Positions 22,801 through 32,448 of a stretch of DNA of 64,000 nt are shown one piece after another. Numbering within the stretch: the stretch's first letter is position 1; every line of letters begins with the position of its first letter. The DNA comes from Flavobacterium sp. LC2016-13 (GTDB lineage Bacteria; Bacteroidota; Bacteroidia; Flavobacteriales; Flavobacteriaceae): NCBI RefSeq assembly GCF_009707955.1, contig NZ_WMDQ01000001.1:620001-684000 (forward strand), in the 5' to 3' direction. The position numbers were made by a program, and so were the translations under genes. Under the pieces are notes generated by a model. It saw nothing but the letters and a program-made list of their open reading frames with translations. It did no database searches and was not told the origin of the DNA.

Positions 22801-25494
22801 CTATAAATTGTATTTCATCGAAAAGATAATATAACGCGGCTGAACGGTATATTGCGAAACTCTTGTAGAGAACTGCGAAAAACTGTCGTCGTTAAGGTAT
22901 TTTGTATTTAGTAAGTTTGTTGCTGAAACTTTATACTCCCATTTACTATCCTTTTTTTGATAAATCAAGCTTGCACTTAAAAAATCATATTCATTATTAA
23001 CCGTTTTGCTGGTATTGTAATAATGGTAAAATTCATATTCTGAAACAAACGAAAAACTATTCAGAAAGTAATAATCTATTCTTGCAAAAGGTTTATCTGT
23101 ATAATAGGTAGAGCCACTATATTTATTAATTAAGGCATTGTAACCTAATTCAAGATTAGGCATATTTTTGTAGTTTGTTGATGCTTTTACGGTGTAACTC
23201 TGCGTAAAACTTTCTGTAGTTGCTAATTTATCATTTTGAATATTATTGAATTTTGACCAATTTAAACTGGCATTTGCAGAGGCTTTATAATTCTTTAAAA
23301 AAGAGCGGCCGTAATTTCCCATTCCTGAAAAAGTTTCATCGGCCAAATTAGAATTATAAGGATTTGATTCCTGATTAATTCCGGTAAAATCTGCGCTGGT
23401 TTTTATAGCGTCAACTTTTTTCGTGTAAACAGCATTCGCAAAAATATTCTCGAAATTGAACATATTATATTTGAAGTAACGCAATGTATGCACTTGAGAA
23501 GTTGCATTTTCTAATAAACGATTTCCTCTGAATAAACTACTGTAATCTGATAATACATAACCCGAAGCCAATTGATTAACATCTGTAAAATCATTTGATA
23601 AAGCGAAATTATACGTCAGTGTTTCTGATTTTTTGATTTGATAGAGCGCAAAAAAATCAGGCAAAACTTTGGTAAAATTCTGCGAATAATCTGTTCCCAA
23701 TTGTGCATTTGTCATTGTGTACGAATGCACGCTAAAACCTGGCGTTAAAGTAAATTTACCTGTTAATATTTTATAATGAAAGCCCAGAAATACATCATTA
23801 AAATTATACTTTACCTGATTATTATTTTCAGGATCATTTAAATCATTTCTGTCTCCATTATCCAAGATTTGAAAAATATGAGAGTTGAAATCCTGATGTG
23901 AATATGTATTTCCTAACGTAATATTGATATTACTTTTTGGCGTTACCATGTAGTAATAATCCAATTTTGCATCTATTTTATTGGTTTTTACAAATCGATC
24001 CTGATTTAGGTCGTTTCTTTCATTTACCTGAACTGGAATATAACCTGACAAAATAAAAGGTTGTGTTCTTAAATTGGCATTATAAAACGGATTTTCGTCC
24101 TGATATAAATGCTGCATTTCAAAAGCAAAAATGTTTTTATCGCTTTGCGTATAATACAAACTAACGTTTTGATTTATTGATGTTGGATTTTGCTTTTTGG
24201 TAGTAAAAATGGTTTCTGTATCTGAAATATTGCTTACCACAGATTCGCGTAACAAATCTGTATCTTCATTTTGTTTCGATAATTTCGTTAAGATGTCGTA
24301 ATCAAACTGAAGTTTCGTGTTTGGTTTATAACTCGAACTCAATTTAAACAATCCTAAATTATTTTTTTGATGTGTTAATTCATCTCGTTTTTGTTGATCG
24401 CCAGAATCCAGAATAGTAGTCTGCGATTTGGTTTCAAGATCTGTTTTTGATGTAGAAAGAATTCCAAAACCACTAATATTCCAATTTTTTGTTGGCGAAT
24501 ATGCGAAGTTTGTGGCTCCAAATTTTGTTTCGATTTCTTTGGCGCGGTTGTTTCTCAAAATCGAAATTCCTAAATCATTTGATGAAACATTAAAATTGCT
24601 TCCGCCCTTTTTCATCATGTTTTTAAACCCGCCCGTAAACTTAAAATAATCCTGCGCCGTAAGTGGCAATTCGCCAATATTATTAAAATTGGTAATTACG
24701 TTAACGCTGTATTTGGGACTATAATAAAACAATTTCGGATTAATAATATATCGGCTATCAAGTTCTGCAACGCCAATTCCTGCGGTCATGTCTCCAAACC
24801 AAAAGTTCTTTTTTCCTTCTTTCAGTTTAATATTCATGGCAACATTATCCTGATCATTTTCAAGACCTTTTAATGCGCTGACTTCATTATAATTTCTTAA
24901 AACCTGAATTTTGTCAATAGCATCAGCAGGAATATTTTTAACGCCTAATTTGGTATCTCCATCAAAAAAATCTTTGCCTTCGACCATCAACTTACTGACT
25001 TTTTTTCCTTCAACTTCAATTTCTCCATCGGCATTTACCTCAACGCCGGGCAATTTTTTCAAAACATCTTCCAGTTTTTTTTCTGTTCCGGATTTAAAAG
25101 AATCTGCGTTGTATACAATGGTGTCTCCACTTATCGAAACAGGCATTTCCCGAACAATTTCAACGCCTTCAAGCTCGATTCCGGTATCATCCATGACAAT
25201 ATTCTGAATAATGTTCGTCGTTTGTGTTGCAATCGAAATCTCTTTTGATTTCATACCGAGATAACTTACTTTAACCGTATAAGCTGTATTCGGTTTTAAA
25301 GTCAGTTGAAACCTTCCTTTATCATTGGTAATTCCATAAGAATCCATTGCTTTTGTAGCATTATTTACAGCCATAATATTGGCCATCTCTAACGGATTTT
25401 TTTGTTCGTCCTGAATAAATCCATCAAAACGTACACTTTGAGAAAAGGTAACTGAAGTGCATAAAATAGCGAAGAAACAAAGGATCTTGTTCAT
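22801..25494 (-). CDS. TonB-receptor-like outer-membrane beta-barrel protein with carboxypeptidase-like N-domain
   Basis: An 897-aa outer-membrane protein. Signal peptide to about residue 19, then a carboxypeptidase-D regulatory-like beta-sandwich (about 22-110), a plug-like region (KSGTEKKLEDVLKKLPGVEV and DKIQVLRNYNEVSALKGLE) and a long beta-barrel of the OMP_b-brl_3 kind. It starts 45 nt after the GLPGLI protein on the same strand; this pairing is common in flavobacteria, and the partner function is unknown. It probably imports or exports a substrate with energy from TonB, but no substrate can be named. Confidence 0.85.
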   Translation of the reverse strand: MNKILCFFAILCTSVTFSQSVRFDGFIQDEQKNPLEMANIMAVNNATKAMDSYGITNDKGRFQLTLKPNTAYTVKVSYLGMKSKEISIATQTTNIIQNIVMDDTGIELEGVEIVREMPVSISGDTIVYNADSFKSGTEKKLEDVLKKLPGVEVNADGEIEVEGKKVSKLMVEGKDFFDGDTKLGVKNIPADAIDKIQVLRNYNEVSALKGLENDQDNVAMNIKLKEGKKNFWFGDMTAGIGVAELDSRYIINPKLFYYSPKYSVNVITNFNNIGELPLTAQDYFKFTGGFKNMMKKGGSNFNVSSNDLGISILRNNRAKEIETKFGATNFAYSPTKNWNISGFGILSTSKTDLETKSQTTILDSGDQQKRDELTHQKNNLGLFKLSSSYKPNTKLQFDYDILTKLSKQNEDTDLLRESVVSNISDTETIFTTKKQNPTSINQNVSLYYTQSDKNIFAFEMQHLYQDENPFYNANLRTQPFILSGYIPVQVNERNDLNQDRFVKTNKIDAKLDYYYMVTPKSNINITLGNTYSHQDFNSHIFQILDNGDRNDLNDPENNNQVKYNFNDVFLGFHYKILTGKFTLTPGFSVHSYTMTNAQLGTDYSQNFTKVLPDFFALYQIKKSETLTYNFALSNDFTDVNQLASGYVLSDYSSLFRGNRLLENATSQVHTLRYFKYNMFNFENIFANAVYTKKVDAIKTSADFTGINQESNPYNSNLADETFSGMGNYGRSFLKNYKASANASLNWSKFNNIQNDKLATTESFTQSYTVKASTNYKNMPNLELGYNALINKYSGSTYYTDKPFARIDYYFLNSFSFVSEYEFYHYYNTSKTVNNEYDFLSASLIYQKKDSKWEYKVSATNLLNTKYLNDDSFSQFSTRVSQYTVQPRYIIFSMKYNL

Positions 25495-25538
25495 TAAGGA
25501 AATGATTAAAATAAGTGAATTTTAGAATTAAGAATCTA

Positions 25539-26444
25539 TTATCTTCCCATCATTGGCGGCGGTCCGCCGGCACGACCGCGATTCATTTCTCTAAATTCTT
25601 CCATCTTTTTAATTACGGTATCATCATAATCTTTTTGCGAAATTACTTTTCCTTTTTTAGATGGTTTTATCTCGACCTTATCTTTGGCATTCAAAACAAT
25701 TTTCGAGCATAAAATAGTGGTTCTTCCGTCATTTACTTCTAAAATTAAACCTGGTAAGCCCCAATAATTTTCAGGCCCTTGATTTACCGGAACTTCAGGC
25801 GTATACCAGGCAATTATGGCAACTTCTTTTGGCATTTCAAAATTATCTTCAAAATTGGTTTTTGTTTCTCCCGAAGTTTTTTTGGCTTCGTCCTTTTTAT
25901 CTTCAGTTTTTTTGTCGTCGTTATTTTTAGGCCTGAAATTTCTAAAGTCGGTTTTACTCGCTGGTTTTACAGCCGTTGCTTTATAGCAAGTATAACCTCC
26001 AATTTGTTTCGTTTCCTGTTCTAGTTTCCAGTTTAATTTTGGCAGAGAATCTACAACCAGAAATTCTTTTCCCATAAACTCTTTATCAACTGTATACGAT
26101 TTGCTTTTTACATCTTTATAAAAAGTTCCGCCTCCGCCCATAAACGAGTTCATCATAACACGCATTCCACCGCCTTGTTGTCCGGGAGTTTCCAGTTTTT
26201 CTTCTTCTTTATAAATAGAAGCTGATTTATCAAAATTCAGAATAAAGGTTTTCTCCAGCATTTGTTTCATACGCTCTTCCATGTTTTTCTGCATTTCGGG
26301 CGTAATATCGCGGTTTCCACGCATCCCTTCAAATTTAGGCGCTTGGGTTTTTGACTCATAAACAGCCATTCCCTGAAAATCTTTTTGTGCTTGTGCCTGA
26401 CTAAAAGCAAGCATTAAAAGCAAATAATATGATAGTTTTTTCAT
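25539..26444 (-). CDS. GLPGLI family exported protein
   Basis: A 301-aa periplasmic protein from ATG 26444 (signal peptide MKKLSYYLLLMLAFSQAQAQ). A frame extending 29 codons further upstream is unlikely, because the signal peptide starts here. The family motif appears as NYWGLPGLILEV near residue 230. A low-complexity Lys/Asp/Glu stretch (KNNDDKKTEDKKDEAKK) precedes it. GLPGLI proteins are typical of Bacteroidota and often lie next to a TonB-type barrel, as here. Function is not known. Confidence 0.88.
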   Translation of the reverse strand: MKKLSYYLLLMLAFSQAQAQKDFQGMAVYESKTQAPKFEGMRGNRDITPEMQKNMEERMKQMLEKTFILNFDKSASIYKEEEKLETPGQQGGGMRVMMNSFMGGGGTFYKDVKSKSYTVDKEFMGKEFLVVDSLPKLNWKLEQETKQIGGYTCYKATAVKPASKTDFRNFRPKNNDDKKTEDKKDEAKKTSGETKTNFEDNFEMPKEVAIIAWYTPEVPVNQGPENYWGLPGLILEVNDGRTTILCSKIVLNAKDKVEIKPSKKGKVISQKDYDDTVIKKMEEFREMNRGRAGGPPPMMGR

Positions 26445-26666
26445 TAGATAGTTTTTAAATAAGGTAAGTCTAAAAAAACTTACTCTCAAATGTATTATTA
26501 ATTTTAAAATCCTGAAAGTTAAATATATCAATACCGATAAGCTATAGACAAAATTGCTAATAAACTAGACTATTGCAATTTAAAGGACAAAATCGCTCTA
26601 AATCTTTAAATTGAATCGTTCCTAATTTAGTTTTTTGTAATTTGGCTCGTCAAAAAAGCTATTATT

Positions 26667-27482
26667 ATGAACAAAACAGTGTGCAAAATTTTCTTCTTAC
26701 TTTTCATCGCCTGTTCTTCTTCAGCTATTTTTTCACAAAATCAAAAAATAAGCGCGACTTCTCTTTCTCATTTTAAACTTGATGCTGATGACTTTTTAGG
26801 TTATGATTCTTTTGGATATTCGTATCAAATTAAAAACAATGTCTTTAGTAAAACCAAAGGAAATGAGGTTTTTGAATACAAAAGCATTTCTCTGGGAAAC
26901 ATTACTAAAGTTGATCTTCAAAATCCGCTTAAAATCGTTTTGTATTATGACGACTTTAATACTGTTTTGTTACTCGACAATCAGTTAAATAAAATTACGG
27001 AGATTAATTTTTCTCAAAATGCAATTCCAATTGTAGTAAATGCAATCGGAATGTCGACTCAAAACCAATTATGGGTTTATAATGCTTTGAACCAGCAAAT
27101 AGGTCTTTTTGATTATTTAAAAAATGAATATAAAACGGTTTCTACGCCATTAACAGAAACGATAAAATATTACCAAACTGATTTTAATACTTTTTATTGG
27201 ATTGATAAAAAGAACAATTGGTTCTCTTGTAATATTTTTGGAAAAACAACTTCGTTAGGAAAAGTATCTGATTTTGATACCATCGAAATTATTAATGCAC
27301 ATCAATATATTTTCAGCAAAGGTAATTTGTTGTATTTTAAAGACATTACTGACACAAATTCAAGTACAATTTCTGAAATTGAAATTTTAGAAAAAACCTT
27401 TGATAAATTCTGCTACAAAGACCAAATTTTATCTATTTTTACAGCTAAAGGAATTACAAATTATAAAATCGTAACACCGTAA
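26667..27482 (+). CDS. Exported protein of unknown function upstream of the deoxynucleoside kinase
   Basis: A 271-aa protein with an N-terminal signal peptide ending near IFSQ (residue 24). The rest contains repeated beta-strand-like segments (such as TVLLLDNQLNKITEINFSQ, QLWVYNALNQQIGLFDYL) that suggest a small beta-propeller. Its stop codon shares one base with the ATG of the next gene, so the two are co-translated. No catalytic motif is visible, and a link to nucleotide metabolism is not evident. Confidence 0.75.
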   Translation: MNKTVCKIFFLLFIACSSSAIFSQNQKISATSLSHFKLDADDFLGYDSFGYSYQIKNNVFSKTKGNEVFEYKSISLGNITKVDLQNPLKIVLYYDDFNTVLLLDNQLNKITEINFSQNAIPIVVNAIGMSTQNQLWVYNALNQQIGLFDYLKNEYKTVSTPLTETIKYYQTDFNTFYWIDKKNNWFSCNIFGKTTSLGKVSDFDTIEIINAHQYIFSKGNLLYFKDITDTNSSTISEIEILEKTFDKFCYKDQILSIFTAKGITNYKIVTP

Positions 27483-28096
27483 TGCACATAGCAATAGCAG
27501 GAAATATAGGCGCAGGAAAAACTACTTTAACTAAATTATTAGCCAAACATTTTAAATGGGAGCCTCATTATGAAGATGTAGTAGATAATCCGTATTTAGA
27601 TGATTTCTACCACCAGATGGAGCGTTGGTCGTTTAATTTACAGATATATTTCCTAAACAGTCGTTTTCGTCAAGTATTACAGATTCGTGAAAGTGGAAAG
27701 AAAATTGTTCAGGATAGAACTATCTATGAAGATGCTTATATTTTTGCTCCCAATTTATATTCGATGGGATTAATGACGAGCCGTGATTTCGAAAATTATA
27801 CTTCTCTTTTTGAATTAATGGAATCTTTGGTTAAAGCTCCGGATTTATTGATTTATTTAAGAAGTTCTATTCCGAATTTAGTTGGACAAATTCACAAACG
27901 CGGACGTGATTACGAAAACTCAATTTCGATCGATTATTTGAGCCGTTTGAACGAAAGATACGAAGCCTGGGTTCAGACTTATACTAAAGGAAAATTATTG
28001 ATTATTGACGTTGACAATATCAATTTTGTTGATAATCCGGAAGATCTTGGAAATATCATTAATAGAATTGATGCTGAATTGAATGGGTTGTTTTAG
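27482..28096 (+). CDS. Deoxynucleoside kinase (dNK family)
   Basis: A 204-aa cytoplasmic kinase that phosphorylates deoxynucleosides for salvage. The P-loop GNIGAGKTT (about 7-15), the DRTIYEDAYIFA block (about 79-90) and the lid RGRDYE (about 141-146) match the deoxyadenosine/deoxyguanosine kinase group. Substrate preference cannot be set from sequence alone. It overlaps the preceding gene by one base and ends at the palindromic terminator at 28130. Confidence 0.9.
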   Translation: MHIAIAGNIGAGKTTLTKLLAKHFKWEPHYEDVVDNPYLDDFYHQMERWSFNLQIYFLNSRFRQVLQIRESGKKIVQDRTIYEDAYIFAPNLYSMGLMTSRDFENYTSLFELMESLVKAPDLLIYLRSSIPNLVGQIHKRGRDYENSISIDYLSRLNERYEAWVQTYTKGKLLIIDVDNINFVDNPEDLGNIINRIDAELNGLF

Positions 28097-28129
28097 AAAC
28101 ACGAATTTCACAGATTTGCACGAAATAAA

Positions 28130-28160
28130 AAAATGCCTCTAATATATTAGAGGCATTTTT
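28130..28160. terminator. Bidirectional terminator (perfect palindrome)
   Basis: AAAATGCCTCTAATA followed directly by its complement (28130-28159), with A and T runs outside. Between the convergent kinase (+) and hppA (-). Confidence 0.85.
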
Positions 28161-28165
28161 TGTTA

Positions 28166-28258
28166 TTTCCTAACAGGTTTTCAAAACCTGTTAGGAAAAA
28201 TATTCTTTTTTATTCTGTGATCCAAACAATACCTAACAGGTTTTGAAAACCTGTTAGG
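28166..28258. repeat. Two copies of a REP-like palindrome CCTAACAGGTTTT-N-AAAACCTGTTAGG
   Basis: Copy 1 at 28166-28198 and copy 2 at 28232-28258, each a perfect hairpin with a one-base loop, about 35 nt apart, in the 183-nt gap between the kinase and hppA. They look like dispersed REP-type elements and may add to transcription ending or RNA stability. Confidence 0.85.
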
Positions 28259-28279
28259 ATAGATCTAGAATAGCTAAAA

Positions 28280-30850
28280 TTATTTCGCAGCTTCAATTTT
28301 TGCTTTTACTTCTGCTTCGGTTCCTTCGTAAACTTCTGTAGTTGTTTTTCCGTTTTCAGTTTTGGTTACAGTTCCTACGGTAACGCCATTAGTTGTTGCT
28401 AAATTAACTTCAAGTCGGTTTTCATCATGTTTGCTTGTATCAAAACAACTTGTTTTTTGATTTACGTATTTTCCGTTCGCGTCATAATGAGCTAAACATT
28501 TTGCAGTTTCTTCGGCTGTACATCCTTTTTCTTTGCACATTTTAACGCATTCTTCTTTGGTCATTTTTGAGATGTCTCCACATTTAGAATGAACATCAGT
28601 ACTCATTTCAGTCTTCATGCAACACTTCATCTCTTTAGGAGGCAATCCACAATGCGGAATATATGTTTGAGAAGCACGACCTTCTCCTAAAATTGGAGCA
28701 ATCACTAAACCAATTAAACAGGTTAATTTGATTAAGATGTTCATTGATGGCCCGGAAGTATCTTTAAACGGATCTCCAACAGTATCTCCGGTTACGGCTG
28801 CTTTGTGTGCATCTGAACCTTTATACGTCATTTCGCCGTTGATTAAAACTCCGGCTTCAAAAGATTTCTTGGCATTGTCCCAAGCTCCTCCGGCATTGTT
28901 TTGAAAAACTGCCCAAAGCACTCCTGAAACTGTAACTCCAGCCATATATCCTCCCAACATTTCAGCGATTAACTGATTGTTATCTCCGTAAACTAATTTA
29001 CCTAATAGTACAATTGCAATCGGAAAACCAATTGTCAGGATTCCCGGCAACATCATTTCGCGTAAGGCGGCTTTTGTTGAAATTTCAACACATTTACCGT
29101 ATTCCGGTTTTCCGGTTCCTTCCATAATTCCCGGAATTTCCTTAAACTGACGACGAACTTCGTAAACCATATCCATTGCGGCTTTTCCAACAGAATTCAT
29201 GGCTAAAGCCGAGAAAACTACCGGAATCATTCCACCCACAAATAACATGGCTAAAACTGGCGCTTTAAAGATGTTGATTCCGTCAATTCCTGTAAAAGTT
29301 ACATAAGCAGCAAATAAAGCTAAAGATGTTAAAGCAGCTGATGCAATCGCAAATCCTTTTCCGGTTGCTGCGGTTGTATTTCCTACTGAATCTAAAATAT
29401 CGGTTCTTGTACGAACTTCTTTTGGCAATTCGCTCATTTCTGCAATTCCTCCGGCATTGTCTGAAATTGGTCCAAAAGCATCAATTGCTAACTGCATTGC
29501 AGTTGTCGCCATCATTGCCGAAGCTGCTAAAGCAACTCCATAAAATCCTGCCAAAGCATACGAAATCCAGATTGCTGCTGCAAATAATAATACGGTTGGA
29601 AAAGTAGAAATCATTCCCGTTGCCAAACCTGCAATTACGTTTGTTCCTGCTCCGGTTGATGATTTTTGTACAATCGCCATAACAGGTTTTGTACCTAATC
29701 CTGTATAATATTCTGTAACTGATGAAATAGCTCCACCAACAACTAAACCAACTAAAGTCGCGTAGAAAACACGCATTGACGAAATATCTTTAGAACCTTC
29801 TCCAAAAAACGTCATTTGCATTGTTTCCGGCAACATATATTGTACTAAAAAGAAACAGGCAATTGCTGTTAAAACAATCGAAACCCAGTTTCCTATATTT
29901 AATGCTTTTTGTACTTGAGCTTCTTTGGCATTATCATCTGATATTTTTACCAAAGTAGTTCCTATTATTGAAAATAGAATTCCGAAACCGGCAATTGCCA
30001 TTGGAAGTAAAATTGGACCAATCCCGCCAAAGATATCCTGAATGTTTCCACCCATATCTTTGATGACGTAGTTTCCTAAAACCATTGCAGCTAAAACTGT
30101 TGCTACATACGAACCAAATAAATCGGCTCCCATTCCTGCAACATCTCCAACATTATCTCCTACGTTATCTGCAATTGTTGCAGGATTACGAGGATCATCT
30201 TCCGGAATTCCTGCTTCTACTTTACCTACTAAATCAGCTCCAACGTCAGCAGCTTTTGTGTAGATTCCTCCACCAACTCTGGCAAACAAAGCAATTGATT
30301 CTGCACCAAGCGAAAAACCTGCTAAAGTCTCTAAAACTTTAGTCATATCTTCAGATGAAGTCCAAACCCCATTCATGAATATTTGAAAGAAAACAATAAA
30401 GAATCCTGTTAACCCTAAAACTGCTAAACCTGCAACGCCTAAACCCATTACGGTTCCGCCGCCAAAAGAAACTTTTAAGGCTTGCGGTAAACTTGTACGT
30501 GCGGCTTGTGTTGTTCTAACATTTGTTTTAGTGGCTATTTTCATTCCCATATTCCCAGCCAAAGCCGAAAAAAATGCTCCAAAAATAAATGCTACTACGA
30601 TTAAAATATGTGTGGTTGGAACAATAAAAGAAATTCCGGCTAAAGCTAAACTGGCACCAATTACAAAAAAAGTCAGCAATCGGTATTCTGCTTTTAAGAA
30701 GGCAAGGGCGCCTTCGTAAATGTGATCTGAAATCTCTTTCATTTTGCCATCACCAGCATCTTGTTTTAAAACCCAAGTCCTTTTTATTCCCATGAAAAGT
30801 AATCCTATAATTGCCATAACGATTGGCAAGTAAATCATAAATGCATTCAT
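28280..30850 (-). CDS. hppA: Membrane-bound ion-translocating pyrophosphatase with Cys-rich C-terminal extension
   Basis: An 856-aa integral membrane enzyme that couples PPi hydrolysis to H+ or Na+ export. About 16 membrane segments fill residues 1-710. Signatures include GGGIYTKAADVGADLVGKVE, DDPRNPATIADNVGDNVGD and SDNAGGIAEM. GNTTAATGKG carries the Ala associated with K+ dependence. After the last membrane segment comes a tail of about 140 residues with nine cysteines (KCCMKTEM, EECVKMCKEKGC, AKCLAHYD) that usual family members (about 700-770 aa) lack. Family topology places it in the periplasm. It is separated from ppa by a terminator. Confidence 0.95.
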   Translation of the reverse strand: MNAFMIYLPIVMAIIGLLFMGIKRTWVLKQDAGDGKMKEISDHIYEGALAFLKAEYRLLTFFVIGASLALAGISFIVPTTHILIVVAFIFGAFFSALAGNMGMKIATKTNVRTTQAARTSLPQALKVSFGGGTVMGLGVAGLAVLGLTGFFIVFFQIFMNGVWTSSEDMTKVLETLAGFSLGAESIALFARVGGGIYTKAADVGADLVGKVEAGIPEDDPRNPATIADNVGDNVGDVAGMGADLFGSYVATVLAAMVLGNYVIKDMGGNIQDIFGGIGPILLPMAIAGFGILFSIIGTTLVKISDDNAKEAQVQKALNIGNWVSIVLTAIACFFLVQYMLPETMQMTFFGEGSKDISSMRVFYATLVGLVVGGAISSVTEYYTGLGTKPVMAIVQKSSTGAGTNVIAGLATGMISTFPTVLLFAAAIWISYALAGFYGVALAASAMMATTAMQLAIDAFGPISDNAGGIAEMSELPKEVRTRTDILDSVGNTTAATGKGFAIASAALTSLALFAAYVTFTGIDGINIFKAPVLAMLFVGGMIPVVFSALAMNSVGKAAMDMVYEVRRQFKEIPGIMEGTGKPEYGKCVEISTKAALREMMLPGILTIGFPIAIVLLGKLVYGDNNQLIAEMLGGYMAGVTVSGVLWAVFQNNAGGAWDNAKKSFEAGVLINGEMTYKGSDAHKAAVTGDTVGDPFKDTSGPSMNILIKLTCLIGLVIAPILGEGRASQTYIPHCGLPPKEMKCCMKTEMSTDVHSKCGDISKMTKEECVKMCKEKGCTAEETAKCLAHYDANGKYVNQKTSCFDTSKHDENRLEVNLATTNGVTVGTVTKTENGKTTTEVYEGTEAEVKAKIEAAK

Positions 30851-30903
30851 AATGTTTTAATGGTTTTGGTTAATAGTCAATAAACTAACTAAAACGAATT
30901 TAA

Positions 30904-30945
30904 ACAAAAAAGCAATACTCCTGACGGGAGTATTGCTTTTTTTAT
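30904..30945 (-). terminator. Terminator between ppa and hppA
   Basis: AAAAGCAATACTCC (30908-30921) with GGAGTATTGCTTTT (30927-30940), a 14-bp perfect stem with a 5-nt loop and a T run on the minus strand. Confidence 0.87.
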
Positions 30946-30963
30946 AATAGAATAGGGTTAAAA

Positions 30964-31494
30964 TTATTTAATACTAAATAATCCCTCTGGTTTGTTCTCA
31001 ATATCATTAAAACGCTTTGTACACTCTGCAATAATTGCGAAAGCTTCGTTTACGTCTCCCCATCCTTCTACATCTACTTTTTTGTTTTCAAGATCTTTAT
31101 AAACCTGGAAGAAGTGCTCGATTTCTTTTACTAAGTGCGGGTTCATATCTGAAAGGTCAGTTAATGAATTCCAGATTGGATCAGAAACTGGTACACAAAT
31201 AATTTTTTCGTCCGGTCCTTTATCATCTGCCATGTGGAAAACACCAATTGGTTTTACTTCCATAACACATCCAGGGAAAGTTGGTTCGTTTACCAAAACC
31301 AATACATCAAGAGGATCACCATCAAGAGCTAAAGTTTCAGGAATAAATCCGTAATCAGCAGGGTACATCATTGAAGAGAATAACATTCTGTCGAAACGCA
31401 TTCTTTTGATTTCAAAATCGTACTCATATTTATTTCTGCTTCCTCTTGGTATTTCGATTAATACATCGAAAGTCGTTAGTTTGTCTGCGGTCAT
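30964..31494 (-). CDS. ppa: Inorganic pyrophosphatase (family I)
   Basis: A 176-aa soluble cytoplasmic enzyme hydrolysing pyrophosphate. The metal-binding signature DGDPLDVLVL (about 64-73) and the substrate-binding residues around ADYGFIPETL are intact. It is directly upstream of the membrane pyrophosphatase, so both ways of removing PPi are encoded side by side. An intrinsic terminator between them suggests separate control. Confidence 0.95.
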   Translation of the reverse strand: MTADKLTTFDVLIEIPRGSRNKYEYDFEIKRMRFDRMLFSSMMYPADYGFIPETLALDGDPLDVLVLVNEPTFPGCVMEVKPIGVFHMADDKGPDEKIICVPVSDPIWNSLTDLSDMNPHLVKEIEHFFQVYKDLENKKVDVEGWGDVNEAFAIIAECTKRFNDIENKPEGLFSIK

Positions 31495-31602
31495 TTTCGT
31501 TTTTTATTATATCTATAATTGCGACTGCAAAAGTAACCAAAGAATCCTTTTTTACAATAAAAAACAATGTAATATCTTCATTAAGTTTTCAAAAACAAGC
31601 AA

Positions 31603-32202
31603 TTAATATGTGATTTTTCGATTTCGCTTATTCAAATAATAATGCCAGAGCAAATATGTAGCATAAGATCGATACGGACTCCATTGTTCTGCATGAATTT
31701 CCATCTCTTGTTTATCATGGATATTGAGTAATTCTTTGATGGTATTTATGACAGCAATATCTCCAAGTGGAATTAAATCCGGTTCTTGTAAACAAAACAT
31801 TAAGTAGATATCAATTGTCCAATTTCCGATTCCTTTTAACTTTATAAGTTCTTCCCGAACTTGTTTTGCAGATTTTACGGCTAAACTTTCTATATCTAAA
31901 TCTTTGTTTAAAACGGCTTCTGCCAGGATTTTAATGTATTTTGTTTTTTGGCGGCTGACTCCAAGATTTCTGTATTCTTCATCGGACAGAATTACCATCG
32001 ATTCAGGAGTACAGGTTGTATAGGCTTTTATTTTTAAGAATGTGGCTTTCGCCGAATCTACAGAGACTTGTTGCTCGAGTATTAACAAAACTAAAGTTTC
32101 AAAACCCTGAGGACGTTTTGGGATTTGTGGTAATCCGTATTTCTCTATGATTTCCTGAAATATTGGATTTTTGGTTGATAAATAGTCGATGGCTTCTTGC
32201 AT
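31603..32202 (-). CDS. DNA-3-methyladenine glycosylase II type (HhH-GPD)
   Basis: A 199-aa DNA repair protein of the AlkA-like helix-hairpin-helix glycosylase group. The hairpin LIKLKGIGNWTIDIYLMF is followed by PLGDIAV carrying the catalytic Asp. No FeS cysteines follow, unlike MutY/Nth. The start is taken at ATG 32202; a longer frame to 32274 has an unconvincing N-terminus and reaches a palindromic repeat. It excises alkylated bases. It appears monocistronic. Confidence 0.88.
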   Translation of the reverse strand: MQEAIDYLSTKNPIFQEIIEKYGLPQIPKRPQGFETLVLLILEQQVSVDSAKATFLKIKAYTTCTPESMVILSDEEYRNLGVSRQKTKYIKILAEAVLNKDLDIESLAVKSAKQVREELIKLKGIGNWTIDIYLMFCLQEPDLIPLGDIAVINTIKELLNIHDKQEMEIHAEQWSPYRSYATYLLWHYYLNKRNRKITY

Positions 32203-32272
32203 TGCTTTAGTTTTTGATACTGAATCAAAATTAAGAAAAATGAAGTCAACTCTCACAAAGTTGCAGAGATGC

Positions 32273-32375
32273 AAAGTTTTGTTTCTCGCAGATTTGGCAA
32301 ATTAAGCAGATTTATTCTTTTCAAATGGTAATTAAAATCTCTTTAATCTGCCAAATCTGCGAGAAACAAAACTTT
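32273..32375. repeat. Long inverted repeat (27-bp perfect arms)
   Basis: Arms at 32273-32299 and 32349-32375 are exact complements, with partial complementarity extending inward. The sequence around TTTCTCGCAGATTTGGCA is non-coding and looks like a dispersed palindromic intergenic element. It lies between the glycosylase and the terminator of the DUF5686 gene. Confidence 0.85.
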
Positions 32376-32380
32376 AAACT

Positions 32381-32419
32381 ACAAAAAAAGTCGCAAAGAT
32401 TTTAAACCTTTGCGACTTT
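32381..32419 (-). terminator. Terminator after the DUF5686 gene
   Basis: AAAGTCGCAAAG (32387-32398) with CTTTGCGACTTT (32408-32419), 12-bp perfect stem, 9-nt loop, T run on the minus strand. Confidence 0.85.
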
Positions 32420-32448
32420 GTAACTTTGATCCTTTGTACCTTATATAA

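Noticed and set aside
29326..30342. Plus-strand Leu/Gln-rich frames inside hppA
   Set aside because: Antisense shadows of a strongly conserved gene; their composition follows from the opposite strand.
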